This document shows, in pieces, positions 30,064 through 40,257 of a DNA stretch of 64,000 bases. The stretch's first letter is position 1, and every line of letters starts with the position of its first letter. Under the pieces are notes generated by a model that saw nothing but the letters and a program-made list of their open reading frames with translations, did not search any database and was not told the origin of the DNA. A program made the translations under genes and the position numbers. The DNA comes from Farysia itapuensis (lineage: Eukaryota; Basidiomycota; Ustilaginomycetes; Ustilaginales; Ustilaginaceae), in assembly GCA_023212645.1 (NCBI GenBank), contig JALBYC010000035.1, positions 49,883-113,882 of the forward strand, written 5' to 3'.

Positions 30064-31059
30064 ATAGATGGGTGTGACAGGTGATGATGGCTAGCTCACT
30101 TCCGAAATTCAATTCCGGTTTGCTCCACTTCGCGCCAAGCAATCCTCATTTTTCCAACAAATCTCGACGTAAAATCACAAATTGACTGCAGAATTCAGGC
30201 TGCTAAAATCTCGGCCCGATTATCGCAAGCACTCTTCACCATGATCGGCGTTTGACGGCGTTCATATGCAATATGTTCATTTGAGCAACATCTGTTAGAC
30301 CACAAAGTGTTGGTTTGGTTGCCGAGTGTTGCTCTCTGCATGCCGCTGCAACTGCAGGTGTGCCGTGCTGGCGCCAACATACTCGCCGGGTCAGATCATA
30401 TCAACAAGGGTGACAGGTCGGCAATCTGTTTTGCTCTAGCGCAGTGCGCCAGTGCCTACGAAAGAAGATTCGGTTCTGTGCTGTCGATCCAGCGCATGGA
30501 CTGCATGAGCGGCAGACGAGGCCTGAACGTCGGAACAACGAGGTCCAAGCAAAAGAAAGGGCTATGAACTCTCGGCACTTCCGAAATCTTGGTCTGGTTT
30601 GAAATCACGAGATTTTAATTGCTCGGCCTGAGCACGTTTTTGTATTTGCAAATCTTCTTGCGGAGCAAGCGCGCGCAAATCGATTTTTCCAGTCTGGCAG
30701 TGTTGTTGTGATAGATGCATGAATTACAGCATGTTGCTTTTTGGCTGGCCAGCTTTGCCACCGTATGTATAACGGAAACCCCCCGTCGCTTTCCCCCCTA
30801 TTCCGTCGGCTGCAGTGCCGTTCTGGTCCAGCCGGCTCGCGTCTGCACATCGGCGAAGGCGAATTTCTCACCCACCCGCGCCCGCCTGTCAATTTCATCA
30901 GAAAGAAAAACACTTTGCTAATGCACAGCCCAGCTCAGACTAGCACATCCCCCAACCCACGCTTCGCAACTTTCACATAATATCCCCGACCTCTCCGACG
31001 CATCTCCCCCATCTCTCTTCACCACCATCCTTTCACCCTCTACATCATCCACAGCAAGT
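30064..31059. other. Intergenic region upstream of the GPI-type glycoprotein gene
   Basis: About 1 kb between divergent genes. Only short overlapping frames without coding character were seen. The last ~100 bp before 31060 are strongly C/T-rich (30950-31058), typical of a highly expressed fungal promoter and 5' UTR. No RNA gene was recognised. Confidence 0.5.
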
Positions 31060-32190
31060 ATGAAGTCTGCCATCGTTGCTGCTCTTGTCGCCATTGCTGG
31101 TGTTTCGGCCCAGTCCTCTTCGGTCCCTGCCTTTTCCTACGGCACACCCAACGCCAACGCTGCTGGTGTTCGAGGCACTCGAAGCAACGGACCGACCAAC
31201 CCTGCCACTGCCTCGCTCGGCACGCCCATCAACCAGACATCCGACTCTCGTCTTGCTTCCATCAACTCGATCGATGACTGGTGCACATTTGGTCCTCAGG
31301 TCGCCGGTACCGAGATCGGCAACGTCGAGGGTGAGACTGTCGCTTACTGCACAAAAGCACGAAACAACGCGCGTGTTATTCCCGATGGAACTGTCACTGG
31401 TGCCCACTTCATCAAGACTCCCCTCTATGTTCAAGTCATGGCTACCGGTGACTTTACCAAGATTGGTCTGGTTCAGGGTGACGAAGGAGGCGAGCTTGAC
31501 CCCCACGGTGCCACCAACATGGGCAACCCCATTGGTGGCAATGTCACCTCTAACGTCTCGGGTCAGGACGTCTTCTACGAGGAGTGGATGAACTACATCT
31601 CGTACAGCCAGATGTGCTTCCGTGTCTGCATCGCCGGTACCGATGTCGCTCCCACTGCGCTCGAATGCCAGCACACCCTGGACGTGATGGGATGCAACTT
31701 CGTCATGCCCGGTAACTACGCCGACAACGTGTTTGAGACCTGCGACGGTGACTCTGCCTACCCGCCCGGTCTTTACCCCCAGGGTGACGGCTCCACCTCG
31801 ACCTTCGAGCAGTTCTTTACTGGTACCTACGTCGCTGGCGGCACCACCTACTCGTACACCAACGGCCGAGCTGACCAGACCACCCCCACTGCCGCTTACT
31901 CGCTTCCCGCCACCTCCAACTGCCAGACCACCTCTACCATCTCCAACGGCATTGCTTCGCTCGCCGCGTCGACTGCTGCCTCATCCAGCGCTACCTCGTC
32001 CGGACGCAGCATGTCGAGCTCGCGAGCTTCTTCCGGCAGCTCTGCGCGATCCACCTCGAGCACTGCTTCTTCGGGCGGCGCTGCTGCTTCGAGCTCTAGC
32101 ACCCCCAGCGGTGCCTCGACCATCAGCTCGTCTGTCTTTGGCATTGTTGCTGCCGTCTCTGCCGTCTTTGCTGGCGCATACCTTCTCTAA
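31060..32190 (+). CDS. Secreted GPI-anchored glycoprotein, macrophage-activating-glycoprotein (MP88-like) family
   Basis: Intron-less 376-residue cell-surface protein. Signal peptide MKSAIVAALVAIAGVSAQ with cleavage after AQ or SAQ. The central domain has the family features DDWCTFGPQ, a following block with YCTKARNNARVIPDGTVTGA, and a Cys-containing region (MCFRVCIAGTD, CQHTLDVMGC). A Ser/Ala/Thr-rich stalk from about residue 300 ends in a hydrophobic tail (VFGIVAAVSAVFAGAYLL), a typical GPI-attachment layout. The Cryptococcus relative MP88 is an immunogenic mannoprotein; the biochemical function is unknown. The C-rich codon choice and pyrimidine-rich leader suggest strong expression. The stalk is likely O-mannosylated, the type of substrate that a Pmt enzyme (encoded at 57.9 kb) would modify. 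Confidence 0.87.
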   Translation: MKSAIVAALVAIAGVSAQSSSVPAFSYGTPNANAAGVRGTRSNGPTNPATASLGTPINQTSDSRLASINSIDDWCTFGPQVAGTEIGNVEGETVAYCTKARNNARVIPDGTVTGAHFIKTPLYVQVMATGDFTKIGLVQGDEGGELDPHGATNMGNPIGGNVTSNVSGQDVFYEEWMNYISYSQMCFRVCIAGTDVAPTALECQHTLDVMGCNFVMPGNYADNVFETCDGDSAYPPGLYPQGDGSTSTFEQFFTGTYVAGGTTYSYTNGRADQTTPTAAYSLPATSNCQTTSTISNGIASLAASTAASSSATSSGRSMSSSRASSGSSARSTSSTASSGGAAASSSSTPSGASTISSSVFGIVAAVSAVFAGAYLL

Positions 32191-32460
32191 GCGCGTGCGC
32201 AAAGTGAATCGGCTCACCAGGCCACTATTATTCCAGCGAGGCTTCCACGCGTCACCAAAACGGGACCATCTCTTTTCTTGCTTCTTCATCGCCTCACGAG
32301 CGGATCGTTGACGTCTTTGCTGCTTCTGCTTCGTTACCCTACCTAAATCTCGTTCTCTATCTCGAATGTCAAGTACAGAAACACACACTCTTTCTTTTCC
32401 ATTCTTTCTGCGATGTGCTCTCCGTTGATTGCATGAGTTGGGGCTTGGGGTATATAGAGG

Positions 32461-33143
32461 TCAGTTGAGAGCGTTTCTAGGTGCGGGTGGCATATTGAGT
32501 TCTCGTTCGCGCTTCTTAAAGTTTCGGTTGTTCCACTCGCGTGTGCGCGCAGCGTAGAACTCGCGATGAAGCGCATACTTTGCATGTAGCGGAAATGGGT
32601 TGATGGCGACGGGCGCTGGATCTGTGGTAGTTTTGGTAGGGCTGGCTGGGGTGTCGGTTTTGCCGGGAAAGGCCAGGCCACTGACGGTGGACGTGATGGT
32701 GGAGAAGACAGAGCTGGCCATGGACGCCTTTGCCTTTTCTGCCTTTTCCTTGTCCTGCTGCTCCTTTTCCTCCTTTTCGCGCTTCTCTTTGTCACGCTTC
32801 TCCTTTTCACGCTGCTTTGCTTCGTATTCCGCCTTCACCTTTTCGATTTCTCCGGCGCTTACTTTGTCCGGTAGTCTGTCTGCACCGCCGCCGACGCCGG
32901 GAGGATCTGCTACTCTGGAAGCAAAGTGACGGTCGCCGAGGTGCGTCTGGCAGACGTAGAAAAAGTCGATTGTGGGTATGGACTGCGACACGAGCACATG
33001 CGGTGTCTGTTTCAGGCAGACAAAACACGCCTTGGGTGTGGCTGCCTGTCGGTGAATGTAGACATTGATGGGCTGTGCAACTACCGTCAGCAATTGTGCA
33101 CTAAAAAGGCTGACTTTGTCCTTACCTTTCCCTCCGCCGCCAT
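32461..33143 (-). CDS. VFA1: VPS4-associated protein 1 (Vfa1/DUF1742), two exons
   Basis: Exon 1 33143-33126 (MAAEGK), a 53-nt intron 33073-33125 (GTAAGG donor, GCACAG acceptor), exon 2 33072-32461; 209 residues. The N-terminal zinc-finger-like domain reads PINVYIHRQAATPKACFVC, then TIDFFYVCQTHLGDRHFAS: two Cys pairs and a Cys/His pair as in yeast Vfa1. A highly charged Lys/Glu coiled coil (residues ~80-125) and a C-terminal basic tail follow. Vfa1 binds the AAA ATPase Vps4 and stimulates its activity in ESCRT-III disassembly at endosomes; this is by homology. The ATG context (caaacATGg) is good, and splicing in phase 0 removes the upstream non-conserved frame. It diverges from RAT1, with 215 bp between starts. 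Confidence 0.87.
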
Positions 33144-33358
33144 GTTTGTGCTGAATGAGCGCAGGATTGCTCCAGATAGGTGTGCGGATGCAAGAAGGGT
33201 GTGTGTGTGTGGAGAGATGTCACGTGCATGGGAACCTTTTTTTTTTGTAACGGCTAAAGTGCCCATCTTCTTGCAGTTCGGCACTTCCGTTCATCTTTAG
33301 ACCATCACACTTCTGCTGCGCAGAGACGGTGGTAGTGCAGTGACTCGCATCGCCAAGC

Positions 33359-36300
33359 ATGGGTGTTCCCGCTCTCTTCCGATGGCTTTCCAAAAAGTAT
33401 CCACGCATCGTCGAGTCAGTGCAGGAGGAGGAGCCAAGAACAGCACCTGGTCCAGATGGCACCACCATCGAACTGCCTCTCGACACATCAACGCCAAACC
33501 CAAATGGCGAAGAGTTTGACTGTCTGTATCTCGATATGAATGGAATTGTGCATCCGTGTACCCATCCTGAGGGCAAGCCTGCGCCAGAGACAGAAGAGGA
33601 AATGATGGTGGAAGTGTTTGCCTATACCGAACGTGTCGTCAGCATGGTTCGCCCACGTCGTCTCCTCATGATGGCCATCGACGGCGTCGCTCCTCGAGCT
33701 AAAATGAACCAGCAGCGCTCAAGACGTTTCAGAGCGGCCAAAGAAGCAAGGGACAAACATCAGGAAATCGAACAGTCACTTGCAGAATGGAAGGCAAAGG
33801 GTATCCCTGTTAGTGATGAAGCCATGAAGAACAAGAAGTCGTGGGACTCCAACGCCATCACACCCGGCACTCCCTTCATGGATTTGCTAGCCGCCTCGCT
33901 CAGGTATTGGGTCGCACAAAAGATCAACACCGACCCAGGGTGGAAAGACTTGCAGGTGGTGATCTCTGATGCCAGTGTGCCCGGTGAGGGAGAGCACAAG
34001 ATCATGGAGCATATTCGCCGCCAACGCTCGCATGCAGAACACGATCCCAACACAAAGCATGTCATCTATGGTCTTGACGCAGACCTCATCATGCTATCGC
34101 TTGCCACACATGAGCCCTACTTCAAAGTGCTGCGTGAAGACGTGTTTGCCCAAGACTCCAAACCAAAAGGCTGTCACAAGTGTGGCAAATTCGGCCACAT
34201 TGCCGCCAACTGCACCAATCCGCCCAAGGTGGAAGAAGAAAAGCCTTTAGGCCCTCCCGAGAGGAAACCGTTCATCTTTCTCGACGTGGCTACTTTGCGC
34301 GAGTACCTGGCCGTTGAGCTCGACGTACCTGGCCTGCCGTTCGCCTTTGATCTCGAGCGGGCGTTGGACGATTGGGTGTTCCTCATCTTCTTTGTCGGTA
34401 ACGACTTCTTGCCACACTTGCCGTCGCTCGAGATTCGAGAAGGCGCCATCGACACATTACTCAAACTGTGGAAGAGCCAGCTCCCTCTCATGGGTGGTTA
34501 CCTGACCAATCACGGCAAAGTCGAATTGGCGCGTGCGCAACTCATCCTCGACGGTCTCGCGTCGCAAGAAGATGACATTTTCCGTAGAAGAAGAGAGGAT
34601 GAAGAGCGACGGGAGGCCAACCAAAAGCGCAGGGAAGATCAACAAAAGTCCCGAGAGCAGCAGCAGAATGAGCAAAGCAACTTTGGCTCTGGCGACATGG
34701 TTCCCGTCATCCAAAAGCGAAAGCCGGCCAATGAGACGGAGAAGCCTGCTTTCAACGGAACATCTGCTCAGGATGCGCGCGAACAGGCAAACGCCAACAA
34801 CAAGTCATACGACTCACGTCGCAAAGCAGTCATCCTAGGCGGTGATAACAACGACGTAGTCAGAGACCGCAACGCTGCTCGTCAAGCTAACAAGGACGCC
34901 GCTGCAGCACTCAAAGCAGAGCTCTTTGGCGACACTGTTGAGCCTCCAGCCAAGAAAGTGCGCACAGAAGCAAATGACTCGACAGCTGTTGCGCCTTCCG
35001 AAGATGGAGTAGATGCAGCTACTGCCGTAAAGACCGAAGCTGTGCAAACGGAAGATGACGGAGAAACTGCTTCTGATGCCAAAATCGAAGCTGATGCACC
35101 TGTTTCAGCCGGAACCAAGCGCAAAGCTGACGACCTCGAGACACCTGCTGAAGATGACGAAGTCGCACAGGAAGCGGACGAAGCAAACGACAAGACCCTC
35201 GAAGATGAGGATCCGGTCACTGAGACGTCCATCAAGCGTGTTGTCAACAGCGACGGCACGGTCGACTACGAAGACACTGTCAAGATGTGGGAGCCCGGGT
35301 ATCGCGAGCGGTACTACAAGGAAAAGTTCGGAGTCGATCTAGCAGACAAAGACTTCCGAAGACAGGTGGTCAAGTCGTACGTCGAAGGACTCAGCTGGGT
35401 CCTGGCGTACTACTACCAGGGGGTACCCTCGTGGCAGTGGTACTATCCCTACCACTTTTCACCCTTTGCAGCCGACTTTGAAGATCTCGCCTCGCTCGAC
35501 ATCCAATTCGAGCTGGGTGCGCCGTTCAAACCGTTTGAGCAGTTGATGGGTGTACTGCCTGCCGACTCTCGCGCCTCAATCCCTCCCGCGTTCCACCCTC
35601 TGATGACCGAATCTGACTCCGAGATCATCGATTTCTACCCAACCGACTTTGACATTGATATGAATGGCAAAAAGATGGCCTGGCAGGGTGTTGCCCTTCT
35701 GCCCTTTATCGACGAAAAACGCTTACTCGATGCGCTCAAGCACAAGTATGGAGACTTGACGCCGGACGAGGTGCGTCGGAACGGGTTCGGGAGCAGCACG
35801 CTTTTTATCGGCAGCGAGTCGCGTCTGTACGAATCATTCTGCGAAATTTACGCCAAAGGGAACTCTGTCGGCCAGCCTACGCCGATGAATGCAGCGCTCA
35901 GCGGCGGCATCACGGGATTCATCAAAGCAGATCCTGTCTGCGTACCCGGTTCAACGTTTGACTCGCCCCTGACGAGTCAGAATCTGGAAGATATTCATAA
36001 CGATAGATCCATCTCGGTGCTGTACGATTTCCCGGATCAGAAGACGCCGCATCGATCTGTGTTGCTCAAAGGACTCAAGCCTCCGAAGACAATCTTAACA
36101 CACGCCGATATTGACTGGGTCAAGCGAGGTGGCGGTGGAGATCAGCGCGGTGGTGGACGTGGTCGTGGCCGTGGCGGGCACTTTGGCGGTGCAGGTGGAC
36201 AAGGACGCGGTGGTGGATCGGGTGGCAGCTTCAACAACAATAACAACAACAATCAGTACCAGAATTACAATGCTGGAGGAGGCGGTCGGGGCGGCCATTA

Positions 36301-36931
36301 CAATGGCAATGGAACCGGCGGGTCATACAATCAGCCAGTGCAGGCGTACGGCGGAGCTGGCGGTGGATACGGCGGCTATGGCGGGTACGGCCAACATGCT
36401 GACCCTTACGCTGGCTATGGTGGTTATGGATCTGCAGGTCAAGCTGGTTACGGCCCTCCCGCAGGGGGGTATAGCCATCCTCCGCCTCCTGTTGGCGCGC
36501 CGCCCACTGGCCCCCGCTATGCTGACCCATACGGAGCCTATCCGGCAAATGTCAATCCTTATTCTGGCCCGCCGGCCAACGGCGGCTACGCTGGCCTTCC
36601 AAGTCTGAATGGACCGCCTGCGCATGCGCCTGCGCCAGCTGCAGGGGGATACGGCGGCTACGGTGCTGGCGCTTACGGTGGCTACGGCGGTGGAGGATAT
36701 GGCGGATACGGCGCTGCTCTACCGGCCGCTGGGTACGGGGGTTACGGCGTTGGCGGAAGAGGCGGTGGATATGCAGGAGGTCCTCCGCCCAGAGGTGGAG
36801 GCGGTGCCCCGCCTCACCAGCGCGGCGGAGCCGGCAGCGGCGGTCCAAGAGGCGGATACGGCCGTGGCGGCGGTGCGTACAACAACGGATCTTATGCCGG
36901 ACAGGGCGGCGCCTATGGATCATTCTACTAG
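33359..36931 (+). CDS. RAT1: 5'-3' exoribonuclease 2 (Rat1/Xrn2)
   Basis: Intron-less 1190-residue nuclear exonuclease that degrades uncapped 5'-monophosphate RNA, acting in rRNA processing and polymerase II torpedo termination. The N-terminus [15 protein letters not shown] is diagnostic, and the acidic metal-binding residues sit in [29 protein letters not shown] and [21 protein letters not shown] zinc knuckle ([14 protein letters not shown], near residue 272) is present, as in many fungal Rat1 proteins. An acidic, Ala/Glu/Asp-rich insertion spans about residues 410-630 before the second conserved region ([17 protein letters not shown]). The C-terminal ~270 residues are an RGG/GYGG low-complexity tail, longer than in yeast and likely to promote RNA binding or condensation. 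The partner Rai1 is not in this window. Confidence 0.96.
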   Translation: MGVPALFRWLSKKYPRIVESVQEEEPRTAPGPDGTTIELPLDTSTPNPNGEEFDCLYLDMNGIVHPCTHPEGKPAPETEEEMMVEVFAYTERVVSMVRPRRLLMMAIDGVAPRAKMNQQRSRRFRAAKEARDKHQEIEQSLAEWKAKGIPVSDEAMKNKKSWDSNAITPGTPFMDLLAASLRYWVAQKINTDPGWKDLQVVISDASVPGEGEHKIMEHIRRQRSHAEHDPNTKHVIYGLDADLIMLSLATHEPYFKVLREDVFAQDSKPKGCHKCGKFGHIAANCTNPPKVEEEKPLGPPERKPFIFLDVATLREYLAVELDVPGLPFAFDLERALDDWVFLIFFVGNDFLPHLPSLEIREGAIDTLLKLWKSQLPLMGGYLTNHGKVELARAQLILDGLASQEDDIFRRRREDEERREANQKRREDQQKSREQQQNEQSNFGSGDMVPVIQKRKPANETEKPAFNGTSAQDAREQANANNKSYDSRRKAVILGGDNNDVVRDRNAARQANKDAAAALKAELFGDTVEPPAKKVRTEANDSTAVAPSEDGVDAATAVKTEAVQTEDDGETASDAKIEADAPVSAGTKRKADDLETPAEDDEVAQEADEANDKTLEDEDPVTETSIKRVVNSDGTVDYEDTVKMWEPGYRERYYKEKFGVDLADKDFRRQVVKSYVEGLSWVLAYYYQGVPSWQWYYPYHFSPFAADFEDLASLDIQFELGAPFKPFEQLMGVLPADSRASIPPAFHPLMTESDSEIIDFYPTDFDIDMNGKKMAWQGVALLPFIDEKRLLDALKHKYGDLTPDEVRRNGFGSSTLFIGSESRLYESFCEIYAKGNSVGQPTPMNAALSGGITGFIKADPVCVPGSTFDSPLTSQNLEDIHNDRSISVLYDFPDQKTPHRSVLLKGLKPPKTILTHADIDWVKRGGGGDQRGGGRGRGRGGHFGGAGGQGRGGGSGGSFNNNNNNNQYQNYNAGGGGRGGHYNGNGTGGSYNQPVQAYGGAGGGYGGYGGYGQHADPYAGYGGYGSAGQAGYGPPAGGYSHPPPPVGAPPTGPRYADPYGAYPANVNPYSGPPANGGYAGLPSLNGPPAHAPAPAAGGYGGYGAGAYGGYGGGGYGGYGAALPAAGYGGYGVGGRGGGYAGGPPPRGGGGAPPHQRGGAGSGGPRGGYGRGGGAYNNGSYAGQGGAYGSFY

Positions 36932-37064
36932 TTCACCCTCCTTTGTCTCAAAAGGCGATGTTTCTCATCGCGGCCATGTATTTGTAGGACGTCACACCAA
37001 TCACACCATCTGGAAAAAAATTTGTACTCTTTTCATTACGAGTGCGAAGAAGAAGGGTGGGCTC

Positions 37065-37964
37065 TCACAACTCGGTGAGGAAAGTGGTGTGAGCTGGGTC
37101 GGGGGAGGGCGGGGAGCACCGGCGGCGGGGTTTGACCTCACACGAGCGGCGGTCGACTTCGTATTCGAGGGTGGTTGGATTTCTAACCAGCCAGTTGTTG
37201 ACGAGCTGTGGTATAGCATGTGATTGTTTTACAGACGATGATGGGGCTGGGGCTGGGGCTGGGGCAGGGGGTGTGCGTTTGGGTGGGGAGAGGTAGTTGG
37301 ATGCGGGGATGCAGCGCGAGGTTGGCGCTTGATTGGGTGTGGCGGACGGGGCGGGTTGCGCTGGCGAGACGCCGAGCGGGAATGGGGGTGGAGAGGGTGG
37401 TGGTGTGATGACAATCTTGGGCCTGTCGGTGTGCTTTTTGGCCTCAGCGCTGGCGGACGAGGGCGCAGACTGACTGTCGAGGAGGTAGACCGGTGGTGGT
37501 TTGCGCTTGATCCGTCGTGGCGGTCGACTGGGCTCCTGCGACGGTTTCACCACTTTCTCCAGCCCCGACCTCACCACCACTTCGCTGTCGTCGAGCCGAT
37601 CCGGCAGAGGTGCAAAGTACGATTTGGGCGAGCAGAGCGGGCTGATGGGCAGTGTGGGGTGGGGGCTCGGTTTGACATCCCAATCCCAGTCCCATGCCCA
37701 CTGGGCTATGCTCGAATCGGTCGAGCTCACTTCGCTCGTCGAAGCACCCGTGCTATCCGACTGCTCCGAGTCAGAGGAACCGGACAGTTCAGACCAGTAA
37801 TCCGAGTCAAACGACTTTCGCAGCGCCGTCCACCTCGTACGCTGCACAGAGTGTCTCGTCTTGGTCGCCATAGGGTTGAGAAAGGGTGCGCGGGAAGACT
37901 CGACATAAGGAGTCGTTGTTTCGTCGCGGGTCTGGCCAAGCCAGATTGGCTGTAGCAGTGTCAT
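37065..37964 (-). CDS. Hypothetical Pro/Ser-rich protein
   Basis: Intron-less 299-residue frame, not recognised. It is rich in Pro and Ser with an acidic Ser patch (SDSEQSDSTG), a W/D repeat (QWAWDWDWDV near residue 90), a basic-Pro segment (PPRRIKRKPPP) and an Ala-Pro run. The C-terminal portion (IPQLVNNWLVRNPTTLEYEV) looks the most ordered. No signal, membrane segment or domain was seen. It converges with RAT1 (133 bp between stops). The plus strand also has a 208-codon frame over the same bases; the minus frame is preferred for its longer span and more protein-like C-terminus, but this choice is uncertain. Confidence 0.55.
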   Translation of the reverse strand: MTLLQPIWLGQTRDETTTPYVESSRAPFLNPMATKTRHSVQRTRWTALRKSFDSDYWSELSGSSDSEQSDSTGASTSEVSSTDSSIAQWAWDWDWDVKPSPHPTLPISPLCSPKSYFAPLPDRLDDSEVVVRSGLEKVVKPSQEPSRPPRRIKRKPPPVYLLDSQSAPSSASAEAKKHTDRPKIVITPPPSPPPFPLGVSPAQPAPSATPNQAPTSRCIPASNYLSPPKRTPPAPAPAPAPSSSVKQSHAIPQLVNNWLVRNPTTLEYEVDRRSCEVKPRRRCSPPSPDPAHTTFLTEL

Positions 37965-38752
37965 AATGGGGTGAATGCTAGTCTGAACGGAGGTGTCGCC
38001 ATGGAATCATCGGCTCTATATACTTGACCAAGGGCAAAAGAAAATCCGGGAGGACTTGATCAGGCACGGGTTGCAACGCATTAGTGCAACCGACCGCGGA
38101 ACAAGGTCTTCGGGAGCTTATACCACGTACCGAATGAGTCTTCGAGAGGGAAAAGGGCTCACACTGCGCTTCTATGCAAGACTGACTCCGCCTGTTTGCG
38201 AGAAAAAAGCGCGGGGAGAAACGATTTCTCCTTTGCCCTTAGCGACACACAGGTGTCTCATTGTCTTTCGTTGATTCTGTCCGCCCCCCCCCCCCGTCTG
38301 GTGTCAAGGAGAAGCAACGGGATAAGGAGGCACCATTACAACCGACGCCACGCGGGAAAGCCTGGCGAGATACAAATTTGTATACCCAGGGTCCCGTGTT
38401 CTATTTGCTTTTTGGCGATAGAGCCGGCCAATCTTGACAGGTTGCTGCAAAAGACCAATACCCGCACTTCCTCGTCAATTTAAGCGATCACATGTCCCTT
38501 GTCTAGTCAGCCACTTTGCAACACCCGTTTTGCGCCACGTCTCGCGTGCTACCTCTTGCCTTTAGCGGCTCAAACAAGCAGCAAACAACTGCGAGGGAGG
38601 TGAATCGGACAGAGTTCTCCGTCTAAATTAAATTCTTTTTTTTATTTTAATTTTCTATGAGTTGTTCCGTGGTCGCTCCTTGAATTCCGGTCCCCCACAG
38701 TGGTGCAAGTTGGCGTCCCGCTCTCTATTGAGCTCGTATTTTAGCCGGTCTA
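37965..38752. other. Intergenic region with poly(C) and poly(T) tracts
   Basis: About 790 bp between the start of the Pro-rich unknown and the end of PMI. It holds a 12-nt poly(C) run (38284-38295) and an A/T-rich tract with a T8 and T4 block near 38635-38655 that may be a terminator or replication-prone region. No gene was recognised. Confidence 0.5.
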
Positions 38753-40060
38753 CTATGCCTCGACAAAGGCTCTAGAGAAGCGGAGGCCGGCCTGGTCAGC
38801 GACAATGTCGACCGCCGTTTCTGCACCAACAAAGATGACTTGACCTTTGGTCGCTGTAAGTGGCTGTGCTTTGCCAAAGGAGAGAGTGGCGGAGCCGTCG
38901 AGGAGCAGCAAGATTGACGGCCCTTGCAGCGCCTTGTGAGACTGTTTGTCACCACTTTGTTCAATATCGCAGACGGCGACCGAGAATTCCTGGATTGGCG
39001 GATCGTACAGCAGTGCTGAACCCGAGCCTTGCGCCTTGTCCCACTTCTGGGCCTTCATCTGGCCACGATTGGAACCAGACTGGTAGGTGCACATGGAGAC
39101 CAAGGTTTCCACATCGCGCAGTTTGGGCGTGAGACCAGCTCGAACGACATTGTCGGACGAGGCCATGCACTCCAAGATTTCGCCCGACAGATAGGCATGC
39201 GGCTCGTTGGCCTGCAAGAACAGAGCTTCGCCCGGTTGCAAGGACGAGATGTTGAGCAAAAAGGTGCAAAAGATGCCCACATCGCCGGGAAACTGCTGGG
39301 CAAGGGTGAGCACAAGCTCTCGCTCGCGCTTTGGCACGCTAGAAGAATCATGGGACAGACTTTGAACCAGCTGCTCGCCCAAAGACTTGTACTGTGCTTC
39401 CTTTGAACGCATCAGGTTGCCAAAGATGAGCTTCAAGGTCTGTTTTGTGTCGTCGTCATCTGGCCCGCTGCTCTTTGCAACGGACTTGGCATTTTCGAGT
39501 TGCTGAGAAGAAAGATCGACGATTTGCGCGAACTCTGGCACCGTGTCGAGGTAGTGTACGATCTCGGCCAGTGGGCGGAATCCGCAGAATCCAGAAAAGG
39601 GAGTCAGAGCGACGGCCATCTCGGGCTTGTGGTTGGGATCCTTGTAGACATCGCCTCGTTCTGCATGCAACTTCTTGCCAAGCTCCTTGTCCGGATGAGC
39701 TTGAATACTTAGTGCCTTGCCGACGCTGAGAACCTTGAAGAGGAACGGCAGACAACCTGGCTCTTCGTCTCTAAACTTGCTGACGACCGACTGGCCGATG
39801 AGCTCTGGGTGCTCTTTGAGGTGGGAAGCAAGCGTGGGGTAGTCATCTTTGGCGCCAGCTTGGGGCGGCACGATGCGAGACGGGCAGGATGAGTGTGTGC
39901 CCATCCATAGCTCGGCATAGGGCTTGTCCTGCTCGGGTGTAAATTGGAGCTCCTGTGTGGCCTTTGCGAACTCAGCGACGCGACATTTTGCGCCCTTGAT
40001 GCCCCAGTCGTAGCTCTGTACGCCAGGGATCAGCTGAAAGACGGGGCCAAAGTCAGACAT
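38753..40060 (-). CDS. PMI40: Mannose-6-phosphate isomerase (type I, zinc-dependent)
   Basis: Interconverts fructose-6-phosphate and mannose-6-phosphate, feeding GDP-mannose for glycosylation and wall synthesis; cytosolic. 435 residues from the ATG at 40060, where MSDFGPVFQLIPGVQSYDWG matches the usual N-terminus. The open frame continues 22 codons upstream to 40126 but those are not conserved. Zinc-ligand motifs are visible: QAHPDKELGKKLH, PEMAVALTPFSGFCGFR and LQANEPHAYLSGEILECMA, with the Arg/Lys active-site region NVVRAGLTPK. Length fits fungal PMI (420-440). It lies downstream of a membrane-protein gene on the same strand (198 bp gap), with no sign of co-transcription. Its product supplies precursors for Pmt1 encoded at 57.9 kb. 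Confidence 0.95.
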   Translation of the reverse strand: MSDFGPVFQLIPGVQSYDWGIKGAKCRVAEFAKATQELQFTPEQDKPYAELWMGTHSSCPSRIVPPQAGAKDDYPTLASHLKEHPELIGQSVVSKFRDEEPGCLPFLFKVLSVGKALSIQAHPDKELGKKLHAERGDVYKDPNHKPEMAVALTPFSGFCGFRPLAEIVHYLDTVPEFAQIVDLSSQQLENAKSVAKSSGPDDDDTKQTLKLIFGNLMRSKEAQYKSLGEQLVQSLSHDSSSVPKRERELVLTLAQQFPGDVGIFCTFLLNISSLQPGEALFLQANEPHAYLSGEILECMASSDNVVRAGLTPKLRDVETLVSMCTYQSGSNRGQMKAQKWDKAQGSGSALLYDPPIQEFSVAVCDIEQSGDKQSHKALQGPSILLLLDGSATLSFGKAQPLTATKGQVIFVGAETAVDIVADQAGLRFSRAFVEA

Positions 40061-40257
40061 GTTGCCGTTGCAAGTGGGATCTAGATGACGGCTCAGCAGA
40101 GACAGCCTCGAGCATGTCATTTGCACAAGCCAAAAGGAGATCCGTGCGTACAGTGCCGCACGTTATAAATTCAGAATTTTCTCTGCTTAATTTCCGCTTT
40201 TTTTTTCCAACCGGTCAACGTGTTTCGGCACATTCGCCGGTCATCTCAATAGCCTGT

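Noticed and set aside
30605..30913. 102-codon minus-strand frame in the spacer before the glycoprotein gene
   Set aside because: No homology, poor start context and overlapping frames on both strands; treated as non-coding.
37329..37955. 208-codon plus-strand frame over the Pro-rich hypothetical gene
   Set aside because: Shorter, W/R/G-biased reverse complement of Pro/Ser codons; the minus frame is more protein-like, though certainty is limited.
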